A DNA stretch of 64,000 nucleotides from Streptomyces sp. B3I8 (GTDB taxonomy: Bacteria > Actinomycetota > Actinomycetes > Streptomycetales > Streptomycetaceae). Position 1 is the first letter of the stretch, and every line of letters begins with the position of its first letter. The DNA lies in assembly GCF_030816915.1 (NCBI RefSeq), contig NZ_JAUSYN010000002.1:3671501-3735500 (forward strand). Reading direction: 5' to 3'. The notes below the pieces were generated by a model. The model was not told the DNA's origin, made no database searches, and worked only from the letters and a program-made list of their open reading frames with translations. This document shows, in pieces, positions 57,861 through 64,000 of the stretch. The translations under genes and the position numbers were made by a program.

Positions 57861-60149
57861 CTACTGCACCGGCTCCGGTTCCGGTGTCTTCGTGCCGTCC
57901 GCCGTGCCCGTGGGCGGTTCGTCCGCCGGGGTCTTGACGGAGGTGAGGAGGAGCTGGGCGACGTCCACGACCTGGACGGACTCCTTCGCCTGGCCCTCGT
58001 TCTTCTTGCCGTTGACCGAGTCGGTGAGCATGACCAGGCAGAACGGGCAGGCCGTGGAGACGATGTCGGGGTTCAACGACAGCGCCTCGTCGACGCGTTC
58101 GTTGTTGATGCGCTTGCCGATGCGCTCTTCCATCCACATGCGCGCGCCGCCCGCGCCGCAGCAGAAGCCGCGCTCCTTGTGGCGGTGCATCTCCTCGTTG
58201 CGCAGTCCGGGCACGCCCGCGATGATCTCGCGCGGCGGGGTGTAGATCTTGTTGTGCCGGCCCAGGTAGCACGGGTCGTGGTAGGTGATGAGGCCCTCGA
58301 CCGGGGTGACCGGGACCAGCTTGCCCTCGTCCACCAGGTGCTGGAGCAGCTGCGTGTGGTGGATGACCTCGTAGTCGCCGCCGAGCTGCGGGTACTCGTT
58401 GCCGATCGTGTTGAGGCAGTGCGGGCAGGTGGCGACGATCTTCTTCGCCGACCTCGGCCTGCGCGACTCGGCGGTCACCTTGCCGTCGTCGTCCGTCTCC
58501 TCGCCGAACGCCGCGTTCAGCGTCATGACGTTCTCCATGCCGAGCTCCTGGAACAGGGGCTCGTTGCCCAGGCGGCGGGCGGAGTCGCCGGTGCACTTCT
58601 CGTCGCCGCCCATGATGGCGAACTTCACGCCCGCGATGTGGAGGAGTTCCGCGAAGGCCTTCGTGGTCTTCTTCGCGCGGTCCTCCAGCGCGCCCGCGCA
58701 GCCGACCCAGTACAGGTACTCGACCTCGGTGAGGTCCTCGACGTCACGTCCGACGACCGGGATCTCGAAGTCGACCTCCTTGGTCCACTCCAGCCGCTGC
58801 TTCTTGGCCAGGCCCCAGGGGTTGCCCTTCTTCTCCAGGTTCTTGAGCATCGTGCCCGCCTCGCTCGGGAACGCGGACTCGATCATCACCTGGTAGCGGC
58901 GCATGTCGAGGATGTGGTCGACGTGCTCGATGTCGACGGGGCACTGCTCGACGCAGGCCCCGCACGTGGTGCAGGACCACAGGACGTCGGGGTCGATGAC
59001 CCCGTTCTCCTCCAGGGTGCCGATCAGCGGGCGCCCGGCCTCCGCGAGGGCGGCCGCGGGGACGTCCTTCAGCTGCTCCTCGGACGCCTTCTCCTCGCCC
59101 TCCGCCGACTTGCCGCCACCGGCCAGCAGGTAGGGCGCCTTGGCGTGCGCGTGGTCGCGCAGCGACATGATCAGCAGCTTCGGGGAGAGCGGCTTGCCGG
59201 TGTTCCACGCGGGGCACTGCGACTGGCAGCGGCCGCACTCGGTGCAGGTGGAGAAGTCCAGCAGGCCCTTCCAGGAGAACTGCTCGACCTGGGAGACGCC
59301 GAAGACGTCGTCGTCGCCCGGGTCGGTGAAGTCGATCGCCCTGCCGCCCGAGGTCATCGGCTGCAGTGCGCCCAGCGCCGTACCGCCGTCGCTCTCCCGC
59401 TTGAACCAGATGTTGGGGAAGGCCAGGAAGCGGTGCCAGGCGATGCCCATGTCGGTCTTCAGGCCGACCACGATCATCCAGATGAACGAGGTGGCGATCT
59501 TCAGGCCGGCGAAGAAGTAGGTGAGGTTCTGGAGCGTGCCCAGGTCCATGCCGCGCAGCCAGGACACCACCGGGTACGAGACGAAGAACGAGGCCTCGTA
59601 GCCGTCCACGTGGTGCTGGGCGCCCTCCAGTGCGTGCAGCATGAAGATGCAGACGCCGACGATCAGGATGACGGCCTCGACGAAGTACGCCTGGCCGAAG
59701 TTGGAGCCCGCGAACCGGGACTTGCGGCCGGGGCTGCGCGGGTGGGAGAGCTGGCGCAGCACGATCAGCGTCAGGATGCCCAGGACCGTCATCGTGCCGA
59801 TGAACTCGACGAAGACGTTGTACGGTGCCCAGTCGCCGAGGACCGGCAGCAGCCAGTCGGCCCGGAAGAGCTGCCCGATCGCGTTGACGATGGTCAGCAG
59901 CAGGGTGAAGAAGCCCACCGCGACGAACCAGTGCGCCACGCCCACGACGCCCCAGCGGTTCATCCGGGTGTGGCCGAGGAACTCCTTGGCCACGGTGACC
60001 GTGCGCTGTGCGGGGGCGTCGGTGCGGGTCCCGGCGGGCACGGGCTGGCCCAGCCGCATGAAGGTGTAGATCTGCAGGAGGGCGCGGCCGAACAGTGCCA
60101 CGCCGACCACGATCAGGACCAGCGACACGATGATCGCGGCGAGTTGCAT
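57861..60149 (-). CDS. membrane-bound CCG-domain Fe-S oxidoreductase (HdrD/GlcF-like)
   Basis: 762 residues from ATG 60149 (AGGAG six bases upstream). The N-terminal ~245 residues form five or six TM helices of the NarI/cytochrome b type (AAIIVSLVLIVVGVALFGRA; AHWFVAVGFFTLLLTIVNAI). Two 4Fe-4S ferredoxin motifs are CTECGRCQSQCP near residue 302 and CTTCGACVEQCP near residue 390. Two CCG domains follow (YWVGCAGALED; CPHCLNTIGNEYP; CYLGRHNKIY; GFCCGAGGARMW). This looks like an electron-transfer protein linking a quinone to a dehydrogenase such as ETF or glycolate oxidase. The upstream TTAC/GTAA dyad suggests TetR-type control. Confidence 0.9.
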   Translation of the reverse strand: MQLAAIIVSLVLIVVGVALFGRALLQIYTFMRLGQPVPAGTRTDAPAQRTVTVAKEFLGHTRMNRWGVVGVAHWFVAVGFFTLLLTIVNAIGQLFRADWLLPVLGDWAPYNVFVEFIGTMTVLGILTLIVLRQLSHPRSPGRKSRFAGSNFGQAYFVEAVILIVGVCIFMLHALEGAQHHVDGYEASFFVSYPVVSWLRGMDLGTLQNLTYFFAGLKIATSFIWMIVVGLKTDMGIAWHRFLAFPNIWFKRESDGGTALGALQPMTSGGRAIDFTDPGDDDVFGVSQVEQFSWKGLLDFSTCTECGRCQSQCPAWNTGKPLSPKLLIMSLRDHAHAKAPYLLAGGGKSAEGEEKASEEQLKDVPAAALAEAGRPLIGTLEENGVIDPDVLWSCTTCGACVEQCPVDIEHVDHILDMRRYQVMIESAFPSEAGTMLKNLEKKGNPWGLAKKQRLEWTKEVDFEIPVVGRDVEDLTEVEYLYWVGCAGALEDRAKKTTKAFAELLHIAGVKFAIMGGDEKCTGDSARRLGNEPLFQELGMENVMTLNAAFGEETDDDGKVTAESRRPRSAKKIVATCPHCLNTIGNEYPQLGGDYEVIHHTQLLQHLVDEGKLVPVTPVEGLITYHDPCYLGRHNKIYTPPREIIAGVPGLRNEEMHRHKERGFCCGAGGARMWMEERIGKRINNERVDEALSLNPDIVSTACPFCLVMLTDSVNGKKNEGQAKESVQVVDVAQLLLTSVKTPADEPPTGTADGTKTPEPEPVQ

Positions 60150-60189
60150 TGGGGCTCCTGGGGCGGCCTCGACGTTACTGAGCTCGAGA

Positions 60190-60203
60190 TTACTAAGCGG
60201 TAA
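60190..60203. promoter_or_regulatory. TTAC-N6-GTAA dyad upstream of Fe-S oxidoreductase
   Basis: TTACTAAGCGGTAA lies 41-54 bp before the oxidoreductase start. TTAC/GTAA dyads in that spacing resemble operators of actinobacterial TetR-type regulators of acyl-CoA and fatty-acid metabolism. It fits the ETF-like role of the gene. Confidence 0.5.
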
Positions 60204-60395
60204 CTTATCCAGTCCGTCTGAGACTACCCGCATCCCGCTTCGCAATGTAACCGGAAGCCGGGTGATCTGAGTCGCTGAGGTGCGCCTGAGCGTGACGGTG
60301 TCCGGGGTGCGCCCCGGGTGCACGGTCCGACGGACCACACGAACGGATCGTGTTATTCGTACGGTATTGCGGCATATGCGCCTACGGTGGGCTCC

Positions 60396-61520
60396 GTGCT
60401 CTACGGGATCGTGGCCGCCACCACCGCCGTTCTCCTCGCCGCCGCGCTGTGCGCGCTGCTGCGGGGCCCCGGCCTGCGGGCGGGGATCGTGGTGGTGGGG
60501 CGGCGCGGACGGCGGGTGCCTGTCGTGGGCGGGCTCGCGGTCGTGGGGACGGTCGGCGCGGTGGTCGGGGCCGGGGAGTGGAGCGGGGCGGCACGACTGG
60601 GCGGCGAGGTCACGCGGGTGCTGCTGGCGGCGGCGGCCGTCGCCGCGACGGGCCTCGCCGAGGACCTGCGGCCCGCGCGGCACCGCCCCGGCGGCAGGTG
60701 GCCGCGTGTCGCGCGCCGGGTGTCGCGGTACGCGGTGCCGGCCGGCGCGGCGGCCCTGGTGGTGCCGTACGACGTCCTGGGCGTCGTGGGCGGTCTGGCC
60801 GCCGCCGCCTGGATCGTGCTCGTCGCCCACGGATGCGTGGCCCTGGACCACGCCGACGGGGTGATGGGCGCGGCCGGTGTCGTCATGGCGTTCGCCCTCG
60901 GGGTGTGCGCGGTGGCCGACGTGCGCGACGGGCTCGCCGCGCTGCTGTGCGTGCTGGCCGCCGCGCTCACCGGGTTCCTGATGCACAACGCGGCGCCCGC
61001 GCGGGTGACGGCGGGGCGGGGCGGTGCCCTGTTCACCGGGTTCCTGCCGGCGGCCGTGGCGGTGCTGGTGCTGGCGGGGCGGGGTCCGGGGGTGGGCGGG
61101 AGCGTGCTCGCGGCGCTCGGCGCGGTGCCGGTGGTGAGCGTGGTGCCGGTGCGCGTGGCCCGGGGGCTGCGCGGAATGGGGCTCACGCCCCGGGGTGTTG
61201 TCGTGGTGGTCGCCGCGCTGACCGCGGGGGCGGCGGTTCCCGGGGTACTGGTGTTCCTGGAGTGGGCTCCGCCCCTGGCGGCGTGGGTCGCCGCGGCGGC
61301 CGCGGCGACGGCCGCACTGGCGTGCGGCCTGCTGGGGAGGGCGCCTCGTGGCTCGGGGGTCCGCCTGGGCAAGCGGCTGCGGGCGGTCCGTGGTCGCCCG
61401 CGCCCCGCGGCGGAGCCGCAGTTCGTCACAGTCCCGCGCCCCGGCAAGGGGCGCGGGGAACCGCGCGAACGGCCCCCGCTCACCCGCACCCGCCGCCCGG
61501 CCCGTACTCCCGAGCTCTGA
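60396..61520 (+). CDS. MraY/WecA-like membrane protein with lost metal ligands
   Basis: 374 residues from GTG 60396; about ten hydrophobic segments. The order of conserved positions resembles polyprenyl-phosphate HexNAc-1-phosphate transferases: RRGRRVPVVGGLAVVG (N-terminal loop), ATGLAEDLRPARHRP where others have DDR, DHADGVMGAAG where others have DGLDG, and HNAAPARVTAGRGGALFTGF where others have NxxPARVFxGDxGS. Critical Asp residues are replaced by Glu, Met and Arg. It is therefore possibly an inactive relative. The C-terminal ~40 residues are Arg/Pro-rich and are coded partly by a palindromic repeat. The link to dnaK is only proximity. Confidence 0.55.
   Translation: MLYGIVAATTAVLLAAALCALLRGPGLRAGIVVVGRRGRRVPVVGGLAVVGTVGAVVGAGEWSGAARLGGEVTRVLLAAAAVAATGLAEDLRPARHRPGGRWPRVARRVSRYAVPAGAAALVVPYDVLGVVGGLAAAAWIVLVAHGCVALDHADGVMGAAGVVMAFALGVCAVADVRDGLAALLCVLAAALTGFLMHNAAPARVTAGRGGALFTGFLPAAVAVLVLAGRGPGVGGSVLAALGAVPVVSVVPVRVARGLRGMGLTPRGVVVVVAALTAGAAVPGVLVFLEWAPPLAAWVAAAAAATAALACGLLGRAPRGSGVRLGKRLRAVRGRPRPAAEPQFVTVPRPGKGRGEPRERPPLTRTRRPARTPEL
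61433..61459. repeat. Streptomyces-type GC palindrome inside the MraY-like gene
   Basis: The arms CCCGCGCCCC and GGGGCGCGGG with GGCAA loop resemble the widespread intergenic hairpin of Streptomyces genomes (CCCCGCGCCCCTT-GGGGCGCGGGG-type). Here it lies within the coding frame's last 30 codons, suggesting the repeat supplied the C-terminus. Confidence 0.6.
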
Positions 61521-61596
61521 GGCGCCCCTCGGCCCCGCGTGCGGGCCCCTGCAGCCCACCCCCGCCTGAAAGTTGAGCCGAGCCCGCTCACCTCTC

Positions 61597-64000
<2,404 letters not shown>

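Noticed and set aside
57861..61559. Single 1232-codon frame joining the Fe-S oxidoreductase to sequence upstream
   Set aside because: Upstream part has no motifs and opposes the MraY-like gene; ATG 60149 with AGGAG is the true start.

Overview
The window is from a Streptomyces-type actinomycete chromosome. Base composition is very GC-rich, codons end in G/C, starts are often GTG, ORFs overlap by ATGA/GTGA, and the gene families (ECF41 sigma factor, LAL regulator, class E/F sortase, DUF4328, HspR-type dnaK promoter) are typical of that group. Intrinsic terminators are long perfect GC stems. Nothing indicates a plasmid or an intact prophage. The right end (dnaK-grpE) is conserved chromosomal core.

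Region 1 (1-10758, minus strand) is part of an extracellular-contractile-injection-system-like (eCIS/CIS) locus of the Streptomyces type: a DUF4255 tail-terminator-like protein, an AAA+ ATPase, sheath, inner tube, a tail-assembly-chaperone-like protein, a 55-aa DUF6760 protein, a 1193-aa proline/alanine-rich protein carrying many V-Q-R-A-type motifs, a second tube-family protein and an Afp7-like CIS-tube/LysM protein cut by the window edge. Baseplate, spike and effector genes must lie further left. Two divergent LuxR-type regulators (10893-15117) flank the locus; both look degenerate at their nominal input sites (receiver Asp missing; Walker A Lys replaced by Arg).

Region 2 (15083-25490) holds a methyltransferase, an NDH-2-like flavoprotein downstream of an ECF41 sigma factor, a quinone-oxidoreductase/TetR divergent pair, an orphan sugar-binding lipoprotein, an ECF sigma factor with a one-TM partner, a sortase with its probable surface substrate, a GNAT acetyltransferase and a DUF4328 membrane protein.

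Region 3 (25905-46657) is signalling and accessory: a Ser/Thr kinase, a UspA-like protein, two decayed gene ends, an MMPL-histidine kinase-response regulator operon, a flavin monooxygenase/DHA2 exporter operon with a paired dyad operator, a desaturase, a TerD-like protein, a decayed ABC binding protein, an AfsQ-like response regulator/kinase/GerMN-lipoprotein operon, secreted proteins (DUF3152 metzincin-like protein, beta-sandwich protein, TAP-like hydrolase) and a small membrane protein.

Region 4 (46658-51550) starts at a tRNA-Gly(CCC) gene whose 3' side carries a terminator and integrase-arm-like repeats, and continues into an unusual nucleotide cluster: nucleotidyltransferase and dCMP-deaminase-like genes converge on a HIT protein, dihydrofolate reductase and a divergent ThyA. 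Region 5 (51551-61520) has a Yip1-type membrane protein, three tandem secreted FG-GAP proteins, a membrane-bound CCG-type Fe-S oxidoreductase, and a MraY/WecA-like membrane protein that seems to have lost its metal ligands. The window ends in dnaK-grpE under an HspR (HAIR) operator.

All function calls rest on reading the translations and motifs by eye; no similarity search was run.
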